A stretch of 64,000 nucleotides of DNA. It comes from Selaginella moellendorffii. Lineage: Eukaryota; Streptophyta; Lycopodiopsida; Selaginellales; Selaginellaceae. Location of the stretch: assembly GCF_000143415.4 (NCBI RefSeq), contig NW_003314312.1, positions 69,159 to 133,158 of the forward strand, read 5' to 3'. The first letter of the stretch is position 1. The number at the start of each line of letters is the position of its first letter. Positions 29,943 through 41,018 of the stretch are shown one piece after another. Below the pieces are notes generated by a model. That model did no database searches. It worked only from the letters and a program-made list of their open reading frames with translations, and was not told the origin of the DNA. The translations under genes were made by a program, and so were the position numbers.

Positions 29943-32379
29943 TCACCGTCTATTTTCATTAAATCTATCTACATAGCGTTCTACTCTTTGTTCTATCCTC
30001 CAGAGGTCGGCCTCTATGAACTGGACACACTTATGGATGACGTTGGGCTTGATCTTCGTGATCTTGGAGAAAGCGTAGAGAAGGACGAAGTAATCGCCAT
30101 ATACGTACTTGGTGGATTTCCGTAAGTGGTCCAGCAGTGGAAAAATCGCGTAAGAGTATGCCGCTGCCGATCCAATCCCGTTTGGTAAGCTGCTCGGGAC
30201 GAGCTTGAAGCCGCAAGCTTGGAGCTCGTGAGAGATGGAGTCGAGGAGCTTGTTTTTGGCCTGCTGGATGCGTCGGAGCTCCCGGTTCTCCGATGTAACT
30301 TCCTCCAATTCCACCGCTGCTGCTGGAGTGACGATCTCGCCGAGTTCTTGCTCTTGGAGATCCTTGTTTCGATCGTTGTCAAGTAACTCCCTTGATGATC
30401 CCGACTTTTGTTTCTGGATGCTTGGAGCTCTCGACCACGCACCGCTTCCAAGCGTCAGCTCGTCGCTTTCGGAGATGTTACGGTGCTGTGTCGTTGTCAC
30501 TTCTTCCTCTTTCTGTTGCTTGGGATCGTCATCACCAGCTTCGCTGATGGGATCCTGAACAAACACGAATTATAAAAAGGACGAAGGACAGTGGAGAATG
30601 ACATAACTAACAGACTTACTTTCAGCGAGAGCTTCTCGAAACATTCCCAGAAATGATCGTATAGCATTTCTTCGTCAGGGGGGTTTCTCGTCCCCGCGAA
30701 AACTTTTTCTTGGCAGTAGTTCAGATAGTCCTTGAGTTCCGCCTCTGCAAAACAAAAACACTCGCGAATGAATGACAATTCCAGAAACCAAAAGAGATCG
30801 ACGCGTACCTGGTCTTAGAGCGTCCTCCAGCAACTCTTTCTCAATGGTTTCCAGCTGATCCTGAAAATTTGCTCGGCGAGTGCTTGTCACGTCGAGGCGC
30901 TCCAAAAAGGCTGGCCAATACAAGATGCTCACCGCGTTGCCATATACGTTGTACAAGATCTTGAGCGCCACGATCAACATAGCGGTGACATAGGCAGACG
31001 TTGGAAACGCTCGCTTCCGAGCCGAGAGCCAAAGTCCATCCGGAGTATACCACTGGTATAGCCGCTCCAAAATGCCCATAACTTCATCTTTCCCAATCCC
31101 CAGTTTCTTCAGCAGACTGAGTGAGATGGCCTGGAAGTTCACCGTAGGTAGCTCGAGTTCCAGACGACTTGCGACGTGAGCGGCCAGCAGCTCGATCATG
31201 CTGGCGTTGCTCAAGAACAGTGGCCGGAACAAATTCCTTGGATCGAGCTCGGCGACGTGAATGGCTTTCAAGTCGGGCCCGGAGAAACGCTTGGGTTGCA
31301 TGCTGAGAAACGCCGTCAAGTAAGGCAGCGATCCTTGCCCGGCCCAAGTCGAGATATCAGTGGCAAGAACAGGCTCGCGGATTACGTAGCACGCCAAGAA
31401 CACCATCGCCAGAGTAATCCGGAGAGGAAGCCGACGCTTGAGAGAGTCCGTCCATACCCTCGACATCTTCAATCCAGTTTGCGTGAATGGAACTTTGTCG
31501 AGTCTTTTGGCTTTCTTCTTTCTCCTGGGCTTAGCGTGCTTGCTCTTGTTGGTGCCACCACCACCATTTTTTGCCTAGAACAACTGAAAGCTTTCTTCCT
31601 TCAAACGAAAATTTTGTGAGAAAAGATCGAGAAATGCTTACCTCGATCTTCTCTGGTGCCGGAAGAGTGGAGCTTTCCTTCTTGAGCTTGAGCTTCTTGG
31701 CCTTCTCCTTGAGACTCCGGGCATCGGCCAAAAGAATAGCCTCGCTCGCCCATTCTCGTTCAAACACCCGCGTGGAAGCCACGAAGCGCAGCCAGATCGG
31801 CCCAACGATGCGGCAGATCAAAGGACTCACCCCGAAATTCTCCACAAGAGACTCGCACTGGAGCTGGATGATCGTCTGCAAGCCCTGGACGTAGTACTCG
31901 CGGATGTGCGCGGCGAGGCGATCGGGCAGCTCCGAAACATCATACATCTGCTGCGATCCCGACCAGATGTGGACCTTGTCCGCCGTGACGAATTGCGAGG
32001 CGAGAGAATCCCTCATCCTCTCCAGCGCCGCCTCCTCCTCGCCATGCCTCTGCGACATCGCGCGCAGCAATGCCTCCTCCCTCGCCCTGGCCGCGGCCGG
32101 ATCGTCGATATTTCGATCCAAATCCCCCGTGGCTCCTCGCAGCATCTCGTTGAGCTTGCGGAGCTGCTCCTCCTGTTCTTGGCGCTCCACATTGTGATGC
32201 CGTGCATAGGCGAATGTTCGCCTTCCAGTGGCGTCCTGCCCTAGCGTCCCATCGAAATCCCCCAAATCCTCCTCCATGAAATTCTGGGATTGCGTGCCAC
32301 AGGCAGTACAGTAGTGGAATCCATCGCCTCCCTTCTGGAGTCCCACGTTGCCGCACGTCTCGCACACGGCCGAATCCAT
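29943..32379 (-). CDS. TAF1B: RNA polymerase I core-factor subunit TAF1B / Rrn7
   Basis: Four exons, complement(29943..30554, 30620..30744, 30809..31574, 31642..32379), give 746 residues with consistent phases. The N-terminal zinc ribbon has Cys6-x2-Cys9 and Cys24-x2-Cys27. A B-reader-like linker follows, then two helical regions resembling the cyclin folds of TFIIB-type factors (IREYYVQGLQTIIQLQCESL; LPLRITLAMVFLACYVIREP; LTAFLSMQPKRF). The C-terminal part is a charged, coiled stretch. TAF1B/Rrn7 is the TFIIB-like factor that recruits Pol I to rDNA promoters; the Arabidopsis relative is MEE12. Its start codon is only 42 bp from that of the divergent F-box gene. Confidence 0.87.
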
Positions 32380-32421
32380 AAACCCTAAATTTCAATTTTA
32401 GGGTTCTTCATTCTTTTAGGG
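32380..32421. promoter_or_regulatory. 42-bp bidirectional spacer with palindromic telo-boxes
   Basis: Between the divergent ATGs lies AACCCTAAAT, a short spacer, then ATTTTAGGGTT, forming an imperfect palindrome of two opposed telo-boxes. There is no room for two separate promoters, so the transcripts must overlap or start within the coding regions. Confidence 0.65.
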
Positions 32422-33912
32422 ATGGAGGAGGACGAGCTCGACGAGCTCTTGGACACAATGCTGGGCCGGAGCGCGAGCGCCATAGAGGTTTGCAGCACCA
32501 GCAGCGCATCTCCTTCAAATCCAGGGATCACATTTTCATTTCCCGGCTGGGGAATCGATATGCACACGGATTCCAAGCGCCAGACGGCGGTGGTGAGGCA
32601 TTTTGGAGGCGATTCCAAGAAATCTTCCTCTGCCAGGCAGAGATCCAAGTCGAGCGGGGCGCTTCTGGTCGCTGGGAGCCCTGCTTCCGAAATTCCAGAC
32701 GAGGTTCTTCTCAAAATCTTTACTTTCTTGGAAGTGACCGACTTATCGGCCTCGCGGCAAGTTTGCAAACGGTGGTACCTTCTGTGCTCATCGGATTGTC
32801 TCTGGGAGAGATTTCTCACCTTGAAAGCTTCGAGCACCAGCGAATTACCCAGGTATGTTTTCTCCTTTCTCCTTGCTAAAAAAAAAAAAATCGTTTTTCT
32901 TCCATCTTTTTCCTTCAAGGTGGCTAGAACTCAAGCACAGCATCTCATCGTTCCGGATCAGTGCTCGCTATACATATTCGAGAAGAGGCTACGAGATTTT
33001 CATCGAAGCGATCGAGGCATGGTGGCGAGATGGACAACCGCACGGGAAATTCAGCTCGTCGGTGCTCTGTCCATTGATACGCAAAGTCACGCTCTCGGAC
33101 TGGTGTGTTTTTTACGAGGTTCTAAGCGCTGCGTTTGCAAAGCGTGCAGATACTCTTGCAGTCGAGCTCCAGAAACACTCTCAAAGCGGTGGTCGTAGCC
33201 ACTTTGATCCGTCTCCGTCGTCGACCGAGAGTTTTCACGGCGATGGGGTTGCCGGTGTGGAGATTTGGAGCCGCCTTTGCGGCTTCTGGGATCGTTATAT
33301 CTCATGGATCAAGCTGGTCTCTCTACACTGCGCAGATTTAAACTACGCTGTCCGACTCGAGAGAGTCCGGTAAGTTTGTAGCAACGCTATGGCCTGTTTA
33401 TCTCATCTCGTTTCGTTGCTGCCGCGCGCCACCGCCACCGAGTACTCACTTGCAGTACTGTGGAGACTCCGACACTATATAGCAAAGGAGTTCTTTGCTT
33501 CAGGTTCGAAGCTCTCAATGTTTTTCTTGTTTGTTACAAGTTTTGTGACAAAGTTTTGTGTTTGCAGGAGTCAAGTGATCTTGAGCTATGGATTGCGAAA
33601 GCTCTTGCAAGCAGGATTGCTGTGGCTTTCCGCCAGAGAAACGGAAGGCTCGGCTACCGAAGAAGACATCGAAGTGCTGTGCTCGTTGCATCATCTTCTA
33701 CAGGCAAGCTTTTCCTTTTCAGTTCTTCTTGGTATTCTCGAGCTCATCAAGAGTTCTATCTCGTTTTCTAGGTGCTTGACGTCTCTGATGACTTCACGCT
33801 ACCTGCTGATAGCTTCACGCAAGCAAAGTTTAGAAGATGCTTCCTCGACGGTGAATCGTCGCGGGATTTCTCGCGGTCTCAAATTATAGCTGCTAGAATG
33901 GAACACTTCTAA
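32422..33912 (+). CDS. F-box protein
   Basis: Five exons, 32422..32852, 32920..33369, 33456..33503, 33568..33703, 33772..33912, give 401 residues with all phases consistent. Residues 1-88 are low-complexity and acidic to Ser-rich. An F-box follows at about 90-133 (EIPDEVLLKIFTFLEVTDLS, then QVCKRWYLLCSSDCLWERF). The remainder has no repeats I recognise (for example ARYTYSRRGYEIFIEAIEAW). F-box proteins are substrate adaptors of SCF ubiquitin ligases; the target is unknown. The last intron (33,704-33,771) uses a GC donor (CAG|GCAAGC), without which the frame cannot be joined. Confidence 0.78.
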
Positions 33913-34266
33913 TCTATTCTGGAACTTTCTTTGACTTGCTAAACAAAGGAATGGATCACAGTTCTAAAGGTATACGAAATCATGCAAGGGTTTAACCGTC
34001 CACGTGGCCTATTTGTGGCCGTTTGCCTTTGGCCCTTTTAGAGCCTATAAGGATTTGGGTAGAGTTCGTGGTTAGGGTTTTTGGTGGGGTGATTGATCGG
34101 GAGCGACCAATTCCAGCGTCAGGCGCATGCTCTTCCCGATCTGAGGCCAGCATTCGCAATCTCCGCTGAGGTGAGCGCCGCGATCGCGAAAAGAGCTGAG
34201 AATTTCGCTGTGGAATGAGCTAGAGATCAAGGGTTAGATGAGTTTCGATCCCGGGAGAGCATCAGA
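33913..34266 (+). promoter_or_regulatory. Promoter and 5' leader of the lipin gene
   Basis: A 354-bp spacer between the F-box stop and the lipin ATG. A telo-box-like GTTAGGGTTTTT lies near 34,071. No TATA box was assigned. Confidence 0.4.
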
Positions 34267-37200
34267 ATGTACACCACGGTGGGGCGCTTGAGCAGCTACA
34301 TCTCACAGGGCGTCTACACAGTCTCGGGGCCATTCCATCCCTTTGGAGGCGCGGTCGATATCGTGGTCGTGGAGCAGCCAGACGGGAGTTTCAAATCCAC
34401 GCCATGGTATGTCAAGTTTGGAAAATTCCAGGGGGTTCTCAAGCGCAGGGAGAAGACTGTGACGGTGGGTGTCAACGATGTAGATGCGAGCTTTCACATG
34501 TATCTGGATCACAAGGGAGAGGCTTACTTCCTCGAGGATGCATCCGACGACGATGAGAAGCAGCCTTTTTCTCCCCCAAGCGGGCCTTCGTCCGGGGACG
34601 AGGGGCATGAATTGGCTCTCGAGTATCACAAGTTGGTGGATCAAGGGATTGGCGGGGATGGAAACGATTCGGCGAGCGATGTAGAGGAAGTAGTGGTTTT
34701 GAATTCCAGCGAGAGCTTGGAATTGGAGTTTTCGGGAGCGACCAGTAGTGATAGTTTAGGCGGGGTGGCGAAGCCTCATGAAGATGGAGCTCGGACGAAT
34801 TTACTCGAGCTTCAGGAGGAGGCTTTGGGGATTGCCTCGTCGGGGGCGACGACGACGACACCAGCGGCGGCTCTTTTTGCAAACACCGCGCTGATGGCGA
34901 TTGAGAGAGTCGCGGGGAAGCCGGTGGAAAATGGAGAGGTGCATGCCTCTTCTCCCGACGTTTTGGAAGTTGACCAAGCTGAGAAGAAGGGAGGGCATGC
35001 CGAGAATGGAGAGGTTTCTTCTCCCGACGTTTTGGAAGTTGATCAAGCTGAGAAGAAGGAAGGGCATGCTGAGAATGGAGAAGTTTCTTCTCCCGACGTT
35101 TCGGAAGTTGATCAAGCTGAGACGAAGGAAGGGCATGCCGAGAATGGAGAAGTTTCCTCTCCCGACGTTTTGGAAGTTGATCAAGCTGAGAAGAAGGAAG
35201 AGCAGATATCTGTGACGTCGCTGAGCTCGAGGAACGGCGACTACGTGATGAATTCTTACGAGGTCACGCGGGCTGTTGATAGGAGCTACGTCATAACAGG
35301 AACTTCAAAGGAAGAGGTGCAAAAGAAAGCTATGGAGTTGGAGAAAGAGGTGGCTGGGTTAGATATGAAGCTTGTCAGTGAGGAAGGTTCGCCTCACTCC
35401 GAGGCCCTGAGTGAAGGGATTCGGAAGGGTGGTGAAGCGACCGTGGTGGAGGTAACCAATTCCGTTCAAGACATTGCGGGGACCTTGATATCTGAGGTGC
35501 CCGATGTGCAGGAGATTGCATCGAAGGAAGAAGTGATATCTGAGTTACCCGATGAGCAGGAGATTGCATCGACTACTTCCAAGGAAAAAGTGATATCCGA
35601 TGAGCAGGAGATTGCATCGACTACTTTCAAGGATAAAGTAATATCTGAGGTACCCGATGAGCAGGAGATTGCATCGACTACTTTCAAGGATAAAGTAATA
35701 TCTGAGGTACCCGATGAGCAGGAGATTGCATCGACTACTTTCAAGGAAGCAGTGCAGGAAGCCACCGACTTGGCGACAAGCTCGGATAAGATTTTGACCG
35801 GCTTTGGGGGGAGCTCGTCGTCTAAGGTCTCGGAGGAACAGGAAAACGCATCGACTGATGTGATACCTGTTAAAGTGACCGAGGTAGCAGAAGAACAGGT
35901 TGTCAGCTCGAATGGGGCCGGAACTGAAGACGAGAAGAAAAGCTCGCCGGATAAAGTGGAGACCACGTCGATAGACGCGATCATTACCGAGCCTTCCGAT
36001 GATGAAGCTGGGGAGTTAAAGCAAAAGGATGGAGTGTTGGACAAGGCCCGCATTGAACAGGAAACTCCATCGGCCGATGCGACTGCTGCGGCAGAAGCAG
36101 CGGGATCAGCAGCAGGAGCACAGAAGCTGAAAGCAGCGCTTGATAGCAATGTTGAGAGACGAACTTGGGGGTGGTGGGTCTGGGGGGGTGGCTCTTCGAA
36201 GCCAAAGCTGGACTCTACCACCTCCAAGGGCAAAGCTGACGAGGGAGAGGTGGTGGCCGTTACAGGAAAAGAAAGTATTGTAAACAGTAAGGTAGACCTT
36301 TCCAGCGCCGAAGTTGTACTCATGAGCGTCGATGGCCACGTGGTGGTGGCCGAGCACGACGAAACCCCACAAAAGCAAGTACAGCTTCAGGAGATTCAAT
36401 CAGCACCTGTTCAAGTCCTTGAGAAGCAGATGCTGCAAGTGAGCGAGAGCACCAGCTTGAAGGCTGGTCCGGAGTCGGCGATCGAGATCTCAGAGCAGAA
36501 GATTGTCGCGACGGAAGCAGCGTTGCACAACTCGATTGCTACTGGGCTCATAAGAAACGGCTACTGGACCTCTTGGAAGCTAACGTCTAATAAGACGCTC
36601 ATTCCCACTTCCGAGCAGCTGGCGTCGCTCAAATTGAAACCGGGCAGAAACAAGATAACATTCACGTTTACCACTCGTGTTCTCGGCAAGCAACAGGTAG
36701 GTAGTGGTGTTTTGCTCTTGTTCGTTTCTTACTGATGTTTTTTTCTGCCTTGTCTGGTTCAGGTGGATGCTCGCATTTACTTGTGGAAATGGAACACTAA
36801 AGTTGTAATATCGGACGTGGATGGGACTATTACAAAGTAAGTCTTGTCTTTGATACCACGGCTAGAAACTTGGTGATTTTTGACTGCAGGTCCGATGTGC
36901 TTGGGCAGGTCATGCCTTTGGTCGGCAGGGACTGGACACAAACTGGAGTTACACGTCTTTTCTCTGCCATCAAGGTTTGTATCAATCCTGTGGATTTTCC
37001 TACGAGTTTCTTATGAGAATATTGCTGCAGGATAATGGCTACGAGCTTATATTTCTTAGCGCGAGAGCCATTTCACAGGCATACCTCACACGGCAGTTTT
37101 TGGTGAACTTAAAACAGGTACGAGAAGAAGCATTTTTATTTGATTATCCCGGCGCTAATTGTCTGTTTTGAAATTTGTAGGATGGCGAGGCCCTTCCAGA

Positions 37201-37820
37201 TGGACCAGTAGTCATCTCTCCTGACGGCTTGTTTCCTTCACTCTATAGAGAAGGTATTGTTGTCTTACATTTAGTGCTAACGATTGCTGGCGCTTCTCCT
37301 CTCGTGTACAGTTATACGCCGAGCTCCTCACGAGTTCAAAATTGGATGCCTTGAGGTTAGTCTTTCACCTTTGCTTTTCCTCGTTATCAATATGTACTGA
37401 TGCATGCTCCTTTACGCTCAGGATATTAGAGCTTTGTTTCCCCCCGAATGTCAACCGTTTTATGCGGGATTCGGTAACAGGGACACGGACGAAATTAGCT
37501 ATTTGAAAGTTGGGATACCGAAGGGGAAGATTTTCATTATAAATCCCAAGGTACGGCTCCCATCGTCTTTTCCTTGATCTCAACTCTGCATTTCAGGGGG
37601 AAGTAATTGTAAATAACATCTTGGACCTGAAGTCGTACACCTCGCTTCACAAGCTCGTGAATGATATGTTCCCTCCCGTAAATTTGACGGAGCGGGTAAG
37701 CTGATTTAACGCTTCTTCTGTTAAGGCGCCATCTCATGGATGTGTTTCCTGTTTGTGCAGGAGGATTTCAATTCTTGGAACTTTTGGAAGATGCCACTTC
37801 CGGATGTTGACGACCTTTGA
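34267..37820 (+). CDS. PAH: Lipin-type phosphatidate phosphatase (PAH)
   Basis: Nine exons, 34267..36696, 36763..36836, 36890..36974, 37031..37117, 37181..37253, 37312..37355, 37422..37550, 37597..37695, 37761..37820, give 1,026 residues. The N-LIP domain begins at the first residue ([20 protein letters not shown], then [15 protein letters not shown]). The C-terminal LNS2/HAD domain has the catalytic DVDGT motif at residues 828-832, [20 protein letters not shown], and the nearby LSARAI and [12 protein letters not shown] motifs. The enzyme dephosphorylates phosphatidic acid to diacylglycerol at the ER and so controls membrane lipid synthesis. The long acidic middle region holds two tandem-repeat arrays (34,921-35,202 and 35,533-35,751). 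Exon 1 carries most of the protein. Confidence 0.93.
34921..35202 (+). repeat. In-frame 69-bp minisatellite inside lipin gene
   Basis: Four tandem units encode a 23-residue acidic repeat containing [18 protein letters not shown]. The first unit is 75 bp and carries two extra residues. The later units start at 34,996, 35,065 and 35,134. The period keeps the reading frame. Confidence 0.9.
35533..35751 (+). repeat. In-frame 57-bp minisatellite inside lipin gene
   Basis: Four units encode the 19-residue repeat [19 protein letters not shown]. The second unit is shortened by nine bases and the third and fourth are nearly identical. All indels are multiples of three. Confidence 0.9.
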
Positions 37821-38122
37821 AGGAGAAAATATTTTTTGTGAGGTACCTTGACCGGGACCCCATTTTCGCCCTCGGAAATTGTTTGTACAGTAGAATGCAC
37901 ACAGATAGAAACCGCCGGCATTCGGCGGTCCGGGAGCTGTAGAAATCACGAGAAATATTCAGAGGGGCCAATAACCCAGTCACGACTGGGCTACCTACAG
38001 TATTCATCAGTAAGACGTTGCTTTCATTCTTATTTTTCTTATTTGTTTGATCGATCTTATAGTGTACAGAGTATCTTATCTGTGAGCTTTAAGCAGATGT
38101 TTGTTTATAAGTTTTTGATCGA
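37821..38122. other. Convergent 3' flanks of lipin and PLATZ genes
   Basis: A 302-bp spacer holding both 3' UTRs. No further feature recognised. Confidence 0.5.
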
Positions 38123-39564
38123 TCAGAGGGGAGATCTATGCGGAACTCCTTTCCTTCTCTTGGCACTCCTGGAGGAGCACCTCCTGGGGGGTGTTTGTGG
38201 TGAGATGGAATTGATACTGTTGACAGTTTCTTTTGGTTCGTCCTCAGCAGCAGCAGCAGCAACAGCCATTGGTGACGACATTGAATTGTTAGAAACAGTG
38301 CTGCCGTCTGGCGAAAGTTCCTCGTCCTCTTCGATGCTGTTCTGGAGAAGAAGTTGCTGCTCGTGTTCCTGTTCATCACGAGCGGAAGGCAATCTGGTAA
38401 GTGGTCTTTTGCTGGAGGAGCTCCTCGTTTTTCTCTTTTGGCCTTGAGCCGTGGTCGCTTGTCTTTGCTGTTGTTGGGTCGCTTGCGGCTTGCTAACAGT
38501 GTCCTTTGCGCTTTTGTAGTGCCTCTGGATCCACTCCAACTAGAAGCAAAGGTGGGGAGAGCATCAGCGGGATAACCGATGAGACGAAGACAGGGAAACA
38601 TAATACCTTGCAGCCGAGCGAGCAAAACTTGAAGGTATCGAGCAAGCTTCGATCGCAAATCTCACAGGTGTTTGTGACTCCCTTTGCGTGGCGTGGCTGC
38701 GGCCGCTGGTTGAGGAAGACAACGCGAGCGCTGTTGATAATGTAGGATTGGACACCGCTCAAGTCGAGACACTTTTGGATCTCCGACACGCGAATTACGT
38801 CGTGGTACGATGACCTCCGGATCTGCATGGCAGCGAAAAGAAGCAAAAAAAGAAAAAGGAGAGAGTTTTGATCGCGAGCTTTATAAAGTTTGCAAAGAAA
38901 GAAGCAAGGAAACGAAGAAACGCTGTGCAACAAAGCTATGGAAGAACTGAAACGAAGCTATGGAAGAATTGAAAAGCAAAGAAACGATGCAACGAAGCTA
39001 TGGAAGAATTGAAACGAGGGAAGGGATTAGAAGGAAAAATTGATCATGGCTTGTTCCAATTGGAATCAAGATGAGAGCTCTTTCACTTTGTTCGTTTATC
39101 AGCACTCATCATCTCATTGTTTTGATCGATCGCGCGATCAAAAGGGGAATTTTGGAATTCCGGAACTCAAATCGTGGCTGGGAGTGAAATTGCGATCAAT
39201 GCAGGCTGTTCTATGTGCGCTAAGCAGCGGCGAGAAAACCCACGAGCGCGATTTTGCTAAGCAAATCCCAGGATCACGTAAAAAGCACCAAGAACACCAA
39301 GAACAGGGGAGGACACGTTTCTGGGCATTCAAATGGAGGGAGGAGGAATTTTCTTACCTGGACGATTCGGTGAGCTCGATGGTAGGACGTGCAAGCGGAG
39401 CAGAGTGGATTCTTGGCGCAGTCGAGGCAGAAGAGATTGCACTCGCATTTGCTCGATTCGGCGGAGCTGTGGATCGAGCAGGGCTCGAAGAAGGCCGCTT
39501 GGAGCAGTGGTTTGAGCCAAGCTGGACCCATCAAATCGCTGGGCGCTACAGCAACGCTGCCCAT
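38123..39564 (-). CDS. PLATZ-family zinc-binding transcription factor
   Basis: Three exons, complement(38123..38539, 38607..38822, 39358..39564), give 279 residues; the exon lengths are all multiples of three. The PLATZ domain is complete: [19 protein letters not shown], then [20 protein letters not shown] and YHRAHRIVQ (exon 1). Exon 2 gives [40 protein letters not shown] and [20 protein letters not shown]. The last exon is low-complexity with Gln, Ser and basic tracts, ending in a KRRKG nuclear-localisation-like cluster. PLATZ proteins bind A/T-rich DNA and repress transcription or assist Pol III. The left edge of the segmental duplication (39,039) falls in intron 1. Confidence 0.92.
38931..39017 (+). 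repeat. Three copies of a 20-24-bp repeat in PLATZ intron 1
   Basis: AAGCTATGGAAGAATTGAAA or a one-base variant occurs three times within 90 bp, immediately left of the duplication boundary at 39,039. Confidence 0.75.
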
Positions 39565-40499
39565 TGCTGTCAATCCCCTGGAGAGAAAAAAACACAAGGA
39601 AATTTCTTAGAAAATGATCAATCGATCACAAAACGATGAGATCGTCGAGGGAGTAGAGCAAAGAAGAAGGAAAACTCCAAGCAAAGAGAAGCGCCATCGA
39701 TTTGATCCTCACGTTTTTTTGTTCCTTGACAAGAAGAGTGTGATCGTTTCCTTTTTCAAGGGGCGATTCGCGCGCTAGTACGCATTGCAATTGGATCTCC
39801 GGAGCTCCTCGCCAAGAAGCCGCGATGAGAAGAAAAAAGAATTCGCGCGACCGCGCAAGAATTTATACGCAAAAGCAAGACCTGGCTCTCAGGCGATCGA
39901 AGCGATTCGAATTCCAGCGATCAGAAACGATGGATCGATCGATCGACGGGGAAAGAAGAGGAAGAAGAAAGGGAAGAGAAGAAGGCAAACATTTGAGAAC
40001 AAGATTGATAGAAATTAATATCACACAAGACACACCCACACAGCACACACATTACATGTTGCCTTGCATCAAGGCCGGCTTGGGGCCGCCGATGCCGTCC
40101 ATTCGCTTCATCCGACGGCCGCCAACGCCTCGGAATTGCCACCGCGCTTCCCTTCCTCAGAAACACCGTCGGATTCTAGCGGCCATTTGACGGCCCACAG
40201 CGAAGAGCCCACCTGGCCGTCCGATGCCGCATCCGACGGCTGGCGATCAACAAGACGCGCGCGTTTGAATGAACGCCCGTTTGGCTTCGTCTTCTTTGTC
40301 CATAAGCTCCTAAAACCTTCTTTTCGTTTTCCCTAACCCTAAATACAGAGAACCTATTTTAGGGTTTGGGTCTTAAAACTTTTTGGCGGAATATTCTTAA
40401 TTCAAACTCCATTAGGGCTGGTAAAGTGGGAGAATATACAGAGCATCTTTTAATTTAGGGTTTTGTCCCCCGCGAGCGAGGGAGGGCATTCTTGGAGCC
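39565..40499. promoter_or_regulatory. Divergent PLATZ / CGR1 intergenic region
   Basis: Contains the PLATZ 5' leader and the CGR1 promoter. Telo-boxes AACCCTAAAT (about 40,336), TTAGGGTTTG (about 40,361) and TTAGGGTTTT (about 40,456) lie within 170 bp of the CGR1 ATG. An E2F-like TTTGGCGGAA is near 40,382. The motif ATCCGACGGC or its complement occurs near 40,110, 40,166 and 40,231. The combination suits a growth-regulated ribosome-biogenesis gene. Confidence 0.5.
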
Positions 40500-41018
40500 A
40501 TGGCGGCGGCGGCGCCTTTGGATTTTCGATTCCTCGACGAGGGGCTAGGCGGCGCCAAGAACAAGAAGCGCAAGCGCGATGCAGACCAGGCGGCGATGGA
40601 TGTGGAGGAGCAGCGGCAGGAGGAGAAGCGGCAGGCGATGGATGAGGGAGATTCCAGGCCCGTCTACGGTAAGCCTAGCTATGACGGCGTGATCGCGGGG
40701 AAGGTGTCGGGGCGCAAGTGGAAGGAGGTGAAGACGTGCCGCGCGTCGGCGCTGCGGGTGAGCGTCAAGGGCAGCAGCCTGGAGGAGCGCGCCAAGGCCA
40801 AGCGCATCGCGGCGGAGTTCCGGGAGCGCAAGCAGCAGCTCAAGGAGCAAATCCGGGCCAACAAGGTGGACAAGCGAAAGAGGCTGGAGGAGTACAAGAA
40901 GAGGAAGGAGGAAAACGTGAAGAAGTCGGGGTTGAAGCTCCAGAAGGTGACCAACCTCAAGAAACTCCAGAAAATGTCCAAGAGGGAAAAGAAGAAATTG
41001 GTGACCGTGGCAGAGTAG
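40500..41018 (+). CDS. CGR1: CGR1 / CCDC86-family rRNA-processing protein
   Basis: A single-exon frame of 172 residues, lysine- and arginine-rich. After an acidic N-terminal part the conserved block runs VSGRKWKEVKTCRASALRVS, KRIAAEFRERKQQLKEQIRA and RLEEYKKRKEENVKKSGLKL, then LKKLQKMSKREKKKL. This is the Cgr1 family signature; yeast Cgr1 is a nucleolar protein needed for 60S rRNA processing. The product is almost entirely a basic coiled coil. It lies within the duplicated block; the second copy at 55,124 is broken. It converges on PAL copy 1. Confidence 0.88.
   Translation: MAAAAPLDFRFLDEGLGGAKNKKRKRDADQAAMDVEEQRQEEKRQAMDEGDSRPVYGKPSYDGVIAGKVSGRKWKEVKTCRASALRVSVKGSSLEERAKAKRIAAEFRERKQQLKEQIRANKVDKRKRLEEYKKRKEENVKKSGLKLQKVTNLKKLQKMSKREKKKLVTVAE

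Noticed and set aside
33080-33160. An intron after VTLSDW in the F-box gene
   Set aside because: A GT-AG pair exists, but reading through keeps a long open frame whose phase fits the next exons; splicing leads to early stops.
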